Assembly (NCBI RefSeq): GCF_003007735.2
Contig: NZ_PXNQ02000015.1
Coordinates: 1-64,000, forward strand
Length of the DNA stretch: 64,000 nt
Reading direction: 5' to 3'
DNA from: Paracoccus methylarcula
GTDB taxonomy: Bacteria; Pseudomonadota; Alphaproteobacteria; Rhodobacterales; Rhodobacteraceae
The translations under genes and the position numbers were made by a program. Shown here in pieces: positions 32,006 through 40,705 of this stretch (position 1 is its first letter; each line of letters starts with the position of its first letter). The notes beneath the pieces were generated by a model. The model was not told where the DNA came from, ran no database searches, and saw nothing but the letters and a program-made list of their open reading frames with translations.

Positions 32006-32078
32006 AGTTGTATTACGTGGGGGCGTGGTGAGGGCGAGGCGCGTGCTGCCGTATTGGCGGCGGCGGGTGAGGCGGAAA

Positions 32079-32324
32079 TTAACTGTTTAGGAACAACCCA
32101 CGAATCTTGGTTTTGAGATCATCAGGTGGCATTTCCCCGTTCTTTCGAGCTTTTACGGCACGTCTGATGGCGTCATAGAATGCTTCTTTGGCCACATCTG
32201 ATGTCATTTCGCCTCGGCGGATCGCGGAAATTGACGCGATAGCAATTGCCGCCTTGAGATCTTCCTCTGAACAATCAGGGCCGTATAGTATTTCGATCAG
32301 GCGGTTGTACGTCTGTTCCCACAT
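32079..32324 (-). CDS. Hypothetical protein (81 aa)
   Basis: 81 residues from ATG 32324, chosen because GGAGG lies seven bases upstream; the open frame extends to 32618 without other signals. MWEQTYNRLIEILYGPDCSE, then EDLKAAIAIASISAIRRGEM. Helical and soluble, with a basic C-terminal end. Not recognised. Confidence 0.6.
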   Translation of the reverse strand: MWEQTYNRLIEILYGPDCSEEDLKAAIAIASISAIRRGEMTSDVAKEAFYDAIRRAVKARKNGEMPPDDLKTKIRGLFLNS

Positions 32325-32681
32325 CAGGCACCCTCCACCGAAGCGTTGACCCCAAGGTAGAGCAAATGCGGTATCCGGGACAATCATGGATCGATGTACG
32401 GTTTCACGCCATCGACGATGATTTTGGATGTTGCTGGAGGGTGGGTTGCCAATGCCGTTCCGTCGCGCGAATAGAAGCGCATGAAAGCGACCCATAACGA
32501 CAAAACCTTCACCCTGATTGGTAAGTATTGGTCTGGGACCTATCCGCTCGAACAGCTTGGGCTGAGCGTGGGGCGATTGCCCTACGTGGGGCGGCTGGCA
32601 AGCGCTTGGCCTACGCAAGACCTGATCAGGAAAGGCAAAAGGGCGGGGATGATGCCCGCCCCAAACATAGAGATGGTTCGA
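32325..32681. other. Gap between leftward genes
   Basis: About 360 bases. It contains a leftward terminator at 32637-32661 and presumably the promoter of the gene at 32079. Open frames on the plus strand here have no ribosome site and are not protein-like. Confidence 0.5.
32637..32661 (-). terminator. Leftward intrinsic terminator
   Basis: On the minus strand GGGCGGG-CATCATC-CCCGCCC followed by TTTTG, 20 bases after the stop at 32682. It supports the reading that the frameshifted gene upstream really ends at 32682, not at the premature stop at 32777. Confidence 0.8.
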
Positions 32682-33592
32682 TCAGTCTTCCAACGCCAAC
32701 TTCTGCGCCTCAAGAACGCGGATCATCTTCTCGATTTCTTTCGGACCAATCTCGCCCTCACCTTTGAAATTGATGGTCACAATCTTGTCGGCGCGACCTT
32801 TGCCCGGAACCATTCGGAGAACCCTCGCTCTTGATGAGGCGCATCGGCATGCGGCATCTGAGGCGGAATCGCAGGGGCCTTTTGGGGTGCGGCCTGTTCT
32901 ACGGTAACTTGGCTCATTGGTATCCCTGTGTCGCTGTCCTCGACCGCAAGCCAATCCCCATCTTCTGAGACCCAGCGAACACGGCGAGGCGTTTTGAACT
33001 GTAGCGCGCCTTGGCTTTCCCACTGGATTAGGTCACCCACCGACGCACCACCGAACCGCGTTTTTTCGTCCGGTGAGTCGGATTCTAAATCATCGTTGTC
33101 GTCAGAGACATGACTTTCGCTTTCGCCCAATGACTGAATGAACTGCATCGTTGTAACGAACGCTTTGGCCGCAGGGCTAACTGCCGATGGATTGAAGCCT
33201 TCCCGATTCAGATACGTGAGAACCCCATCCATCGGAGGCACTTGGATGTCCTCAAACCGATCCTTGATTTCGCGGAACAGCTTGGGCTCCAGCGCGGCTT
33301 CGCGCAACTCTCGCGCTCTGTCGGCGCTCGAATCTGGGTGAAGTATTGATCGTGCGCGCGACGTTACGCGCATCATTCCCTTCCCTGCCCGCTCAACAAG
33401 GCCGAAGGAAGCCAAAGCGGCAAGCGCCTTATTTGCGGGACCAGATAGGCCAGAATACCCAAGCAGTTTCGCCGCATCTTCCCGATCAACTGGAGAACCG
33501 CGATACTGTGCCTCAATCTTGCCAGCGGCTTCGATGGCGTCCTCCAGCGACATACTGGGGTAGGAGGGGCTTCGGATGGGTTTGGTGTTCAT
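32682..33592 (-). pseudogene. Hypothetical protein of conserved alphaproteobacterial type, single-base frameshift
   Basis: About 303 residues once repaired. Frame one gives MNTKPIRSPSYPSMSLEDAI...REDAAKLLGYSGLSGPANKA with a winged-helix-like N-terminus to GFSEWFRAKVA; frame two gives ADKIVTINFKGEGEIGPKEI followed by EKMIRVLEAQKLALED. The shift is near 32792 (GCGGCC read as GCGCC on the minus strand). The 'GPKEIEKMIRVLEAQK' ending is typical of a hypothetical family seen in alphaproteobacterial mobile elements. Possible DNA-binding regulator. Confidence 0.75.
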
Positions 33593-33949
33593 GACGACTC
33601 TCCGCGATTTCTGGCCAGACAGTTACCACAATTACTCAACAATAGCAATCATGGTTACTCTGACTGTTGCGTTTCTCTGAGAAGTGTGTATCTTCACGAT
33701 TGGGATCCGCCTGACGTGATCCCCAAGATGATGTGAGGCAATACGATGCAGAGACCGGATCAGCCCCTACGGGAGACCACCCAGGCACTGACCTGACCGT
33801 AGGGGAGAACAAGAAAACCGGCCCCGAAGGACCGGCTTTCGTGGTGGCTTCATAGGGGTGCGGCCCCGTCAGAAAACCATCTGTGACAGGATCAATCTGA
33901 CATTTGCCGCGCCCCATTTCAAGTGAAACCCTCTCACAGGAGATGGGGC
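33593..33949. other. Gap with no convincing gene
   Basis: About 360 bases between the leftward gene and a tiny rightward ORF. It holds an imperfect hairpin around 33817-33840 (AACCGG...CCGGCTT). A 93-residue leftward frame covers most of it but has no ribosome site and unusual composition. Promoters of the flanking genes are presumably here. Confidence 0.4.
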
Positions 33950-34036
33950 ATGAAGGTTGGTGTCTTTGTGAACGCTTATGAGCGCGTTCGCTTTGGCCGG
34001 GTCGAGCATGTCTGCGCCCATTGGCGCAGCCGCTGA
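33950..34036 (+). CDS. Possible very small protein (28 aa)
   Basis: MKVGVFVNAYERVRFGRVEH, then VCAHWRSR: 28 residues from ATG 33950, with AGGAGA eight bases upstream. The strong ribosome site is the main support. A terminator follows at 34116. Not recognised. Confidence 0.35.
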   Translation: MKVGVFVNAYERVRFGRVEHVCAHWRSR

Positions 34037-34115
34037 TCTGACCGAGCGCTAGAATGGGCGCAACTGTGCTAGGCGTTAGCGGTTCGGTTGCGGGAACCTA
34101 TATGAAACCTGACTT

Positions 34116-34141
34116 GGGCGGCCTTCGGGTCGCCCCTTTTT
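34116..34141 (+). terminator. Intrinsic terminator
   Basis: GGGCG(G)CC-TTCG-GG(T)CGCCC followed by CTTTTT. It ends a rightward transcript, possibly the one carrying the 28-residue ORF. Confidence 0.85.
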
Positions 34142-34171
34142 ATGCCAAGCAAACGGCACTATCATCGGTGT

Positions 34172-34312
34172 GTGGAAAAAGAAAAATCTCAGATCGAACG
34201 CTTCAAGGAAGCCGCTCGAGAACTCGGGGCGGACGACGATGAAGAACGGTTCAACGAGCGGCTGAAGAAGCTGGCAACGCAGAAGCCAGCTGAGAAGTCA
34301 GACGACGAATGA
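34172..34312 (+). CDS. Small acidic helical protein (46 aa)
   Basis: 46 residues from GTG 34172: MEKEKSQIERFKEAARELGA, then DDDEERFNERLKKLATQK. I recall very similar small charged proteins as a common hypothetical type in alphaproteobacterial prophages and islands. The ribosome site is weak. Its end is antisense to the zinc-ribbon gene 34251-34493. Confidence 0.6.
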   Translation: MEKEKSQIERFKEAARELGADDDEERFNERLKKLATQKPAEKSDDE

Positions 34313-34493
34313 TCCACGCGAGAGGATCAGGCGGTCGCGTATTGACCCAAACCGTTATATGATCCGCGCCCAGTCGCCCGCATTTCGTGCATCGCGCCCG
34401 CGGCAGGAAGTAGTCCCGATGCTTCCACTCTGCCAGCTCGACCACCGCCTTATGGCCGCATTTATAATATAGGTTGATGGGGTGTTCGGTCAC
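34251..34493 (-). CDS. Zinc-ribbon phage protein
   Basis: 80 residues from GTG 34493. YYKCGH...RCTKCGR supplies three cysteines and a His for a zinc ribbon; the rest is basic and ends Ala/Ser-rich. It overlaps the small rightward gene by 62 bases at its 3' end, so its C-terminus may be too long. Last likely phage gene before the SRAP remnant. Confidence 0.5.
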   Translation of the reverse strand: MTEHPINLYYKCGHKAVVELAEWKHRDYFLPRARCTKCGRLGADHITVWVNTRPPDPLAWIIRRLTSQLASALPASSAAR

Positions 34494-34731
34494 CGGCGTT
34501 CGGGGATGGACATCGGTTCGCAAGGTGAAGGATGGCGAAACCACGGATGATCTCTACGCCTTCCTGACGTGCCAGCCGAACGACGAGGTCAAGGCAATTC
34601 ACCCGAGGGCGATGCCGGTGATCCTGACCGAGCAAGGAGAATGGGAGGCGTGGATGAACGGTGCGCCGGCCGTCGAACTGCAGCGGCCACTGCCTGACGG
34701 ATTGCTGGAGCTGATCGAGGAGCCCAACTGA
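34490..34731 (+). pseudogene. 3' remnant of SOS-response-associated peptidase (SRAP/YedK)
   Basis: About 80 residues, GVRGWTSVRKVKDGETTDDL, YAFLTCQPNDEVKAIHPRAM, PVILTEQGEWEAWMN and ALQRPLPDG-like ending, match the C-terminal third of SRAP/HMCES proteins, including the IHPRAMPVIL block. The N-terminal catalytic Cys2 (MCGR) and Asn are absent. Family proteins are about 200 residues and crosslink to abasic sites in single-stranded DNA. Only the tail survives, so this is a truncated remnant at a rearrangement boundary near 34490. Confidence 0.75.
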
Positions 34732-35042
34732 TTTCGCTTGGATGACCGCTATGCGGGACTTCCGGTCACATTCACTACCGGTGCAGATCGAATTGAGTTG
34801 AGCGGCCGCAATGCGCAGGTAGTGATCTTTGCAAAGTTCGGGTGACAACGTCGGGCCAGTCACCCATGTCGGCCAATTATTGCCGTTGACCAGCAGGAAA
34901 CGATGCTGCGGCGCGGCCCGTCGAAGCCGCCATTCGCCGCGCGCGCTAGTTGACGGGTCCCTAAGGGACAGTCGATAGATTGGGCGAATGGAAATTGTAG
35001 CGATCCTGGAATAGCCATCGTTATGAGGTACCTGAAATGAGC
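34732..35042. other. Gap between SRAP remnant and TIR-STAND gene
   Basis: About 310 bases without a convincing gene on either strand. It may contain eroded chromosomal sequence. No tRNA, terminator with a T-run or inverted repeat of note was seen. Confidence 0.5.
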
Positions 35043-37607
35043 TTAAGCGGTCCTAAAGCCAGCCGGTGATCTTGTGCTCAACCGGACGACTTCATCTAAT
35101 TCATCCTGGCATCTCTTCATCGCTGTAGCATTCGTTTTGATCTGCAGGTCTTCCATTTTTTGCTTTAGCATTCTGTGTGCGATTTGCAGATCAAAATAGT
35201 CCTTTCGCTCAATTTTGCTTAGATGTTGCTCGGCGTCGGCCCATCGACCCTGAACTACTGCGTGCCGAGCCTGTAATTGCTCAGCATCATAACGCCTATT
35301 CACAGAATTGGCAGTTTCCACGACCAGGGGCAGCATCGACGCGTCGCCGTTTTCGAGAAGTACTGCACATTTCAAGAGCTGTAGTGTAAAGCGGTTCACT
35401 CTCGGGCAAGCCTCCGCCTCGCTCAAGTGCGCAAGTGAGTCATCGTAATTCCCTTCTTGAAGTGCCCTACCAGCGTTGTAAATGTGCACCTCGCCATACT
35501 CATCATTGCGACCTTGTATTTTTCTTTCCAAAGCATCGGCTTCTGCATGGCTTCGAAGCCCTCGATAGGCACGAATTTTTTGGATCATTAACCCTGTTTC
35601 GCGCTCAATCTGATGATCGGAAAGCTTGCCTAAAACATCCAGTGCGCCGGAGAAATCTTGAGACCTTATAAGCGCGCGAGCTAACAGTCGTATATTTCTG
35701 AGCTTAAAGTGTTTTGTTTCAAGTGATCTTCGTAAATTGCGCACTGCAGACTCGTCGTCTTTAAGAACATGAAAGGCATAGCTTCCTTGAAGGTAATAAA
35801 CGGATGGGAGCGCTGCATCTTGCATCTTTTTGATGATTTGCTCAGGAAAAACACCGGCGCGGATTGCGCTATCGCCACCAGTGAACAGTATTTGCTCCAC
35901 GGCGTCATCAGACGTCTCCATTTCTAATGCGAGCTTTGAAAGACTGTACGCGCTAAGGTAAATATCCCGCGATCCCTTCTGAACCTCCCTTGCGCGGAAG
36001 AAACGGTCCGTCACCATGGTCAAAAGCGACGAGCTAGTAACCAAACCGTTCAGCTCGGCTGGCACCTCACCGGTAGGGGTGGCACTGGCAATGAGGAGCG
36101 CGTCGATAAGTTGTGAATCCAGCTTGTTGGCAGTCATATCATCTTCGATAAGAAGTTTGACATCGTTCAAAAGTGCATGTGTATCCGCACTGAGTTCTTT
36201 CCTGGCGCGATTGGCGACAACGCTAGGACTGCTATAGTACTCAGAACCAGTAGCTGAGATAAGCGACGCTTCCTGAAGCTCCCACAAGTCAAGTGCAAGC
36301 TGTTTACGCTGCATCTCGAGCACTCTAGCAAGGATGCTGAACGACAAACGTGGAAAAACCGATAACAAGGCAATAATCCGCCGTTGATCTTCACTAAGCA
36401 ACTCTTCAGAAAGAATTTCGCCTAAGATGCGCTGCTGGAAAGCATAAATTGGCTCAGGGTTTTCGTTTAGCGTATCCAAGTTCTTTCCGGAATTGATAAA
36501 CTTGGCAGCATAATGCGTTGTTGCCGGATGTCCATGAATGTGACGCGACAACACTTCCGCTCTTGCGGATTCGAAATAACGATTGTCGATCAACTCTCCC
36601 AATAGATACTGGATATCCAGCGCGCTAAGCTCCTCAATCTGAAATTGGGCCAGATTGGTGGTCTCGATGGAAGCTTCTTCCGGAAGTCGGCGTTCAGAAA
36701 TATATATAATTCTTAATGAAGGTACGTCTCTCGATAACTTGAAGAACTCATTGAGCCAAGGTTTGAGGTTTCGGTATCTATCGCGTAGTCCGAGTTTTGT
36801 ATTTGCAAAAATGGGTTGATTGATATCTGCCCAGTGCCTTGCGACGTCGAGGACCATTTGGGCTTGATTTGAATAATCCATGGCCTCGAAGGTCGCGATT
36901 TGTTCTTCCAACTCCTTCTTCGTGAAAACGCCAGATATATCTTGCTTCATAGCTAGATAAAAGTCCACGGCTTCCGCCATGTCAGGAAGATTGAAAATTG
37001 GCCCGCCGGATCGCATTTGGCTAAAGGACTTCTTTGCGTACTCTTGCGCAAAGGTCTTTCTACCCATTCCCGCAAGTCCGGAAATGACAATGTGTTGGAT
37101 GGGGCTTCCGGTCTGTTGAACACTCTTCAACGTCTCGATGTGCGCTTTCCTCAAGAGCTCTTCGCGGCCCACAACAATTTCGCTGTGGCCGCTAAGCTCA
37201 TCAATCAGTTGCGTTTGAAGCAGCTGAATTTGCCGTACTATATCCGAGACCGAGTAGTTTTCGGTGCAGGTCATGAAGCCTTTCATCCACTCGGGCAAAC
37301 TTCGGTAAGTCTCTCCAAGTAACGGCACCACGAGCACTTTGCCGCCCTTTGATGCATGGTTTACCTCAGCAAGTCGTTTTTCATGCTCAACCCAAGTGGC
37401 CTGCGTGTTGGGTGAGTGGAAAAGCACAAATATATTCTTTCCGGACGTTCCCTCTTGCATTGCTTCGATGAAGCTTTGCCCGGGTTGAACCGATTTGATA
37501 TCGTAAAACGTGCTGGAGACATCAAGTCGTTCATAGACCTTTTCAACAAAGCCTTTGTCTGCAGCCGCGTGAGAGAGAAAAATAGTACCACTACTATCGT
37601 GATTCAT
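35043..37607 (-). CDS. TIR-domain STAND NTPase with helical repeats (candidate antiphage defence)
   Basis: 854 residues. TIR domain at about 5-130: TIFLSHAAADKGFVEKVYER, with the motif WVEHE in which Glu76 aligns with the catalytic Glu of NAD-cleaving TIRs (SARM1 has WVHKE). A P-loop ISGLAGMGRKT (175-185) starts the STAND ATPase core, with a sensor-like strand RIIYISERRLP near 300; the Walker B acids are not obvious. From about 560 to the end are helical, probably TPR-like, repeats for ligand sensing. By eye the gene is clearly less GC-rich than its flanks, pointing to horizontal gain. Such proteins sense phage and deplete NAD. Single gene, weak ribosome site. Confidence 0.85.
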   Translation of the reverse strand: MNHDSSGTIFLSHAAADKGFVEKVYERLDVSSTFYDIKSVQPGQSFIEAMQEGTSGKNIFVLFHSPNTQATWVEHEKRLAEVNHASKGGKVLVVPLLGETYRSLPEWMKGFMTCTENYSVSDIVRQIQLLQTQLIDELSGHSEIVVGREELLRKAHIETLKSVQQTGSPIQHIVISGLAGMGRKTFAQEYAKKSFSQMRSGGPIFNLPDMAEAVDFYLAMKQDISGVFTKKELEEQIATFEAMDYSNQAQMVLDVARHWADINQPIFANTKLGLRDRYRNLKPWLNEFFKLSRDVPSLRIIYISERRLPEEASIETTNLAQFQIEELSALDIQYLLGELIDNRYFESARAEVLSRHIHGHPATTHYAAKFINSGKNLDTLNENPEPIYAFQQRILGEILSEELLSEDQRRIIALLSVFPRLSFSILARVLEMQRKQLALDLWELQEASLISATGSEYYSSPSVVANRARKELSADTHALLNDVKLLIEDDMTANKLDSQLIDALLIASATPTGEVPAELNGLVTSSSLLTMVTDRFFRAREVQKGSRDIYLSAYSLSKLALEMETSDDAVEQILFTGGDSAIRAGVFPEQIIKKMQDAALPSVYYLQGSYAFHVLKDDESAVRNLRRSLETKHFKLRNIRLLARALIRSQDFSGALDVLGKLSDHQIERETGLMIQKIRAYRGLRSHAEADALERKIQGRNDEYGEVHIYNAGRALQEGNYDDSLAHLSEAEACPRVNRFTLQLLKCAVLLENGDASMLPLVVETANSVNRRYDAEQLQARHAVVQGRWADAEQHLSKIERKDYFDLQIAHRMLKQKMEDLQIKTNATAMKRCQDELDEVVRLSTRSPAGFRTA

Positions 37608-38132
37608 CGTTCTTTGTACTCAAGGGGTTTCTGCAATTTGAACCATGGCGGGACTAAAACATGCTGCCCCAAGCTGGGCCCGAACACAACCCGAACCTCT
37701 TCCTTCTGGCCAATTGCGACGCTCGGTGATGTCAGATTCAGAAAATGATAGGTTCCTGGAAGATATGTACTGCAGCAGGCATAACTAAGAGTTTCCGCGA
37801 CGAAGGTCCGGTTTACCGGCCTGCTCGATTTCTCGCTGCCTTACGGCGAATTCACACCTTCCGCCCGACCTGCGTGTGCTGACACAGTTGTCTGGTTGCC
37901 GGACATGGGTTCACTTCGGGCTGCGACAGGTCTTCTGCGTGTGCGAAAAAGTGGCCCAGAGCAGCGGCAGCTCAAGGTCCGAACCGGTCATTGTCGCCAC
38001 AATTGACCATCCTACGATGCACGTCGATACCTAATTGGACTTCCACCGAGTAGGCATTTCAAGATTCGTGATTCGGACACCTTTTGTCCCGCCACGTGTT
38101 TCACCAAACCGTCTTGTTTACGTTCAATTTCC
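37608..38132. other. Junction sequence between defence gene and ctrA fragment
   Basis: About 525 bases with no convincing gene, no tRNA and no clear transposon ends. GC content rises again to the right. It should include the promoter of the TIR-STAND gene and the recombination junction with chromosomal ctrA sequence, near 38130. Confidence 0.5.
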
Positions 38133-38329
38133 ATAGAATCCTCAATCATCTCTATGGCGGCATGGACGAGCCCGAGTTGAAGATCATCGATGTCTTCATC
38201 TGCAAGCTGCGCAAGAAACTGTTCGAGGCGCTTGGCTATGACAGCCCGATCGAAACGGTCTGGGGGCGTGGCTACGTGATGCGTGACCCGGCCCCCGCGC
38301 AAGACAAGAAGATGGCCGTCGGGGGCTGA
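38133..38329 (+). pseudogene. ctrA: 3' fragment of cell-cycle regulator ctrA
   Basis: The frame gives LNHLYGGMDEPELKIIDVFI, then CKLRKKL and IETVWGRGYVMRDP to the stop at 38329. This is the end of the CtrA winged-helix DNA-binding domain. The receiver domain and the first half of the output domain are missing, and upstream of about 38133 the similarity stops abruptly (FTFNFHR in place of the expected LTKEMF). Either a mobile element inserted into ctrA, or it integrated at the 3' end and left this displaced copy while an intact ctrA lies beyond the left edge. Confidence 0.88.
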
Positions 38330-38346
38330 CCTTCCGGACCGCCACG

Positions 38347-38373
38347 AACGGCGCTGCCCGTGTCACCGGGCGG
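38347..38373 (+). terminator. Hairpin downstream of ctrA fragment
   Basis: AACGGCGCTGCCCG and CGGGCGGCGTT form an imperfect GC stem with a short loop, followed by GTCGTCTCTGCTCTT. Probably the original ctrA terminator. Confidence 0.5.
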
Positions 38374-38509
38374 CGTTGTCGTCTCTGCTCTTGCCAGCCG
38401 CGAATATTGCTGCTTCCACTCTGGGCGACGGCCCCCGCCGCGTCGTATAAGAGGCGGGCATCGCCTCGACCGGGCGATGTGGGAAGATGGCAAGACGGAA
38501 CGGATCGGA

Positions 38510-40705
38510 ATGGCGGAACGGCAGTTGGACAATGAGGCGCCGGGCGGGGCCGGGGCGGATCTGAGCGATCTGACGGCGCAGCAGGCCGCCGACGAGATCG
38601 CCGATCTCTCGGCGCGTATCGTACAGGCGAACGAGGATTATCATGGCAAGGACAAGCCGCGAATTTCCGATGCCGATTACGATGCGCTGAAACGGCGACT
38701 GTCGGCGCTGGAGGAAGCCTTTCCCGATCTGCGCGCCGCCGACAGCCCTACGGCCAAGGTGGGCGCCGCCCCGTCCGAGGGTTTCGGCAAGGTCACCCAT
38801 GCGCAGCGGATGATGTCGCTTGGCAATGCCTTTGACGACGAGGATGTGCAGGATTTCGTGACCCGCATCCGCAGCTTCCTGAACCTGCCCGGGGATGCGC
38901 CGCTGGATTTCACCGCCGAGCCCAAGATCGACGGGCTGTCGCTGTCGCTGCGCTACGAGGATGGCGAACTGGTGCAGGCGGCGACGCGCGGCGACGGCAC
39001 GGTTGGCGAGAACGTCACCGCCAATGCCCGCACCATCTCCGACATCCCCCACAGGTTGAAGGCCGACGCGCCCGGCATCGTCGAGATCCGGGGCGAGGTC
39101 TATATGGCGCATGACGATTTCGCCCGGCTCAATGCCGGGGATACCGGCCGCGTCTTTGCCAATCCGCGCAATGCCGCCGCGGGTTCGCTGCGCCAGCTTG
39201 ATTCCAGGATCACCGCCAGCCGCCCGCTGAAATTCTTTGCCTATAGCTGGGGCGAACTGACCGCACCGCTTGCCGAAACCCAGATGGGGGCGGTGGAACG
39301 GCTGGCCGAGCTTGGTTTCAGCACCAATCCGTTGACCCGGCTATGCCGCGACGCGGCCGGGATGATCGCCACCTGGGCCGAGATCGAGCAGCAGCGCGCC
39401 ACGCTTGGCTATGACATCGACGGGGTGGTCTACAAGGTCAATGACCTGGGCTACCAGGCCCGGCTCGGGTTCCGCTCGACCACGCCGCGTTGGGCGATCG
39501 CGCATAAATTCCCCGCCGAGACCGCCTGGACCCGTCTTGACCGGATCGAGATCCAGGTCGGGCGCACCGGCGCCCTGTCCCCGGTCGCACGGCTGGAGCC
39601 GGTGACGGTTGGCGGGGTCGTGGTCTCGAACGCCACGCTGCACAATGAGGATTACATTGCCGGTCTCGACAGTGCCGGCAACCCGATCCGCGAGGGGCGC
39701 GATATCCGTGCGGGCGATTGGGTCAAGGTTTACCGCGCCGGCGACGTGATCCCCAAGATCGCCGATGTGGACCTGTCGCGGCGCGTCAGCGATACGCCCT
39801 ACCAGTTCCCGACACATTGCCCCGAATGCGGCTCGGAGGCGGTCCGCGAACCGGGTGATTCCGTGCGCCGCTGTTCGGGCGGCTTGATATGCCCGGCACA
39901 GGCCATCGAGAAACTCAAGCATTTCGTCAGCCGCTCTGCCTTCGACATCGAGGGGCTGGGGGCGAAGCAGGTCGAGATGTTCTTTGCCGATGATGACCTG
40001 CCGATCCGCGAGCCCGCCGATATCTTCACCCTGGCCGAACGCGACGCCGCGAACCTGCCCAAGCTGAGGAACCGCGACGGCTTTGGCGAACGCTCCGTCG
40101 AGAAACTCTTTGCCGCGATCGAGGAAAAGCGCCGTATCCCCTTGGCACGCTTTCTTTTTGCCCTGGGCATCCGGCATCTGGGTGAAGTCGCGGGAACGAC
40201 CCTGGCCCGGCATTTCGGCACATGGGAGGCGATGATCGCCGCCATCGACGGTGCGGTGGCGGAACCTGCCTTCGCCGCCGGGGACGACAAGGCCCGCCGC
40301 GCCATGCTGGAAGACAGCCCCAACTGGGCCGAACTGACCGGCATCGACGGGATCGGCGCGGTTCTGGTGCAATCGCTGGTCACCACCTTCACGCAGCCGC
40401 GTGAGCGTGAAAGCATCGACCGCCTGACCTCGATGCTGACCATCCTGCCCGCCGAGACCCCCGCATCCGCGCAAACCGCGATCAGCGGCAAGACGCTGGT
40501 TTTCACCGGCACGCTGGAGCGCATGACCCGGGCCGAGGCCAAGGCGCGGGCCGAGGCGATGGGGGCCAAGGTCGCGGGCTCGGTCAGCGCCAAGACCGAT
40601 CTGCTGATCGCCGGGTCGGGGGCGGGCTCCAAGGCCAGGAAGGCCGCCGATCTGGGGGTCGAGACCATCGACGAGGATGAATGGATGCGGATCGCCGGGC
40701 AATGA
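38510..40705 (+). CDS. ligA: NAD-dependent DNA ligase
   Basis: 731 residues from ATG 38510; an in-frame ATG at 38477 is an alternative, neither has a strong ribosome site. Adenylation domain with Lys139 in EPKIDG; OB fold; zinc finger CPECG...RRCSG...CPAQ; helix-hairpin-helix region (FDIEGLGAKQVE) and a C-terminal BRCT domain (ISGKTLVFTGTLERMTRAEA). Seals nicks in replication and repair using NAD. Slightly longer than E. coli LigA, normal for Rhodobacteraceae. Overlaps recG by ATGA. Confidence 0.97.
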   Translation: MAERQLDNEAPGGAGADLSDLTAQQAADEIADLSARIVQANEDYHGKDKPRISDADYDALKRRLSALEEAFPDLRAADSPTAKVGAAPSEGFGKVTHAQRMMSLGNAFDDEDVQDFVTRIRSFLNLPGDAPLDFTAEPKIDGLSLSLRYEDGELVQAATRGDGTVGENVTANARTISDIPHRLKADAPGIVEIRGEVYMAHDDFARLNAGDTGRVFANPRNAAAGSLRQLDSRITASRPLKFFAYSWGELTAPLAETQMGAVERLAELGFSTNPLTRLCRDAAGMIATWAEIEQQRATLGYDIDGVVYKVNDLGYQARLGFRSTTPRWAIAHKFPAETAWTRLDRIEIQVGRTGALSPVARLEPVTVGGVVVSNATLHNEDYIAGLDSAGNPIREGRDIRAGDWVKVYRAGDVIPKIADVDLSRRVSDTPYQFPTHCPECGSEAVREPGDSVRRCSGGLICPAQAIEKLKHFVSRSAFDIEGLGAKQVEMFFADDDLPIREPADIFTLAERDAANLPKLRNRDGFGERSVEKLFAAIEEKRRIPLARFLFALGIRHLGEVAGTTLARHFGTWEAMIAAIDGAVAEPAFAAGDDKARRAMLEDSPNWAELTGIDGIGAVLVQSLVTTFTQPRERESIDRLTSMLTILPAETPASAQTAISGKTLVFTGTLERMTRAEAKARAEAMGAKVAGSVSAKTDLLIAGSGAGSKARKAADLGVETIDEDEWMRIAGQ

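Noticed and set aside
33636..33917. A 93-codon leftward frame
   Set aside because: No Shine-Dalgarno and Ser/Pro/Thr-rich composition without structure-like pattern.
1..34500. CRISPR array or gene transfer agent cluster
   Set aside because: No spaced direct repeats of CRISPR type; although the tail genes resemble GTA genes, the repressor switch, terminase order and lysis genes identify a prophage.
37608..38132. A tRNA or transposon end as integration site
   Set aside because: I could not find a cloverleaf, inverted terminal repeats or a transposase remnant; the ctrA fragment explains the junction better.
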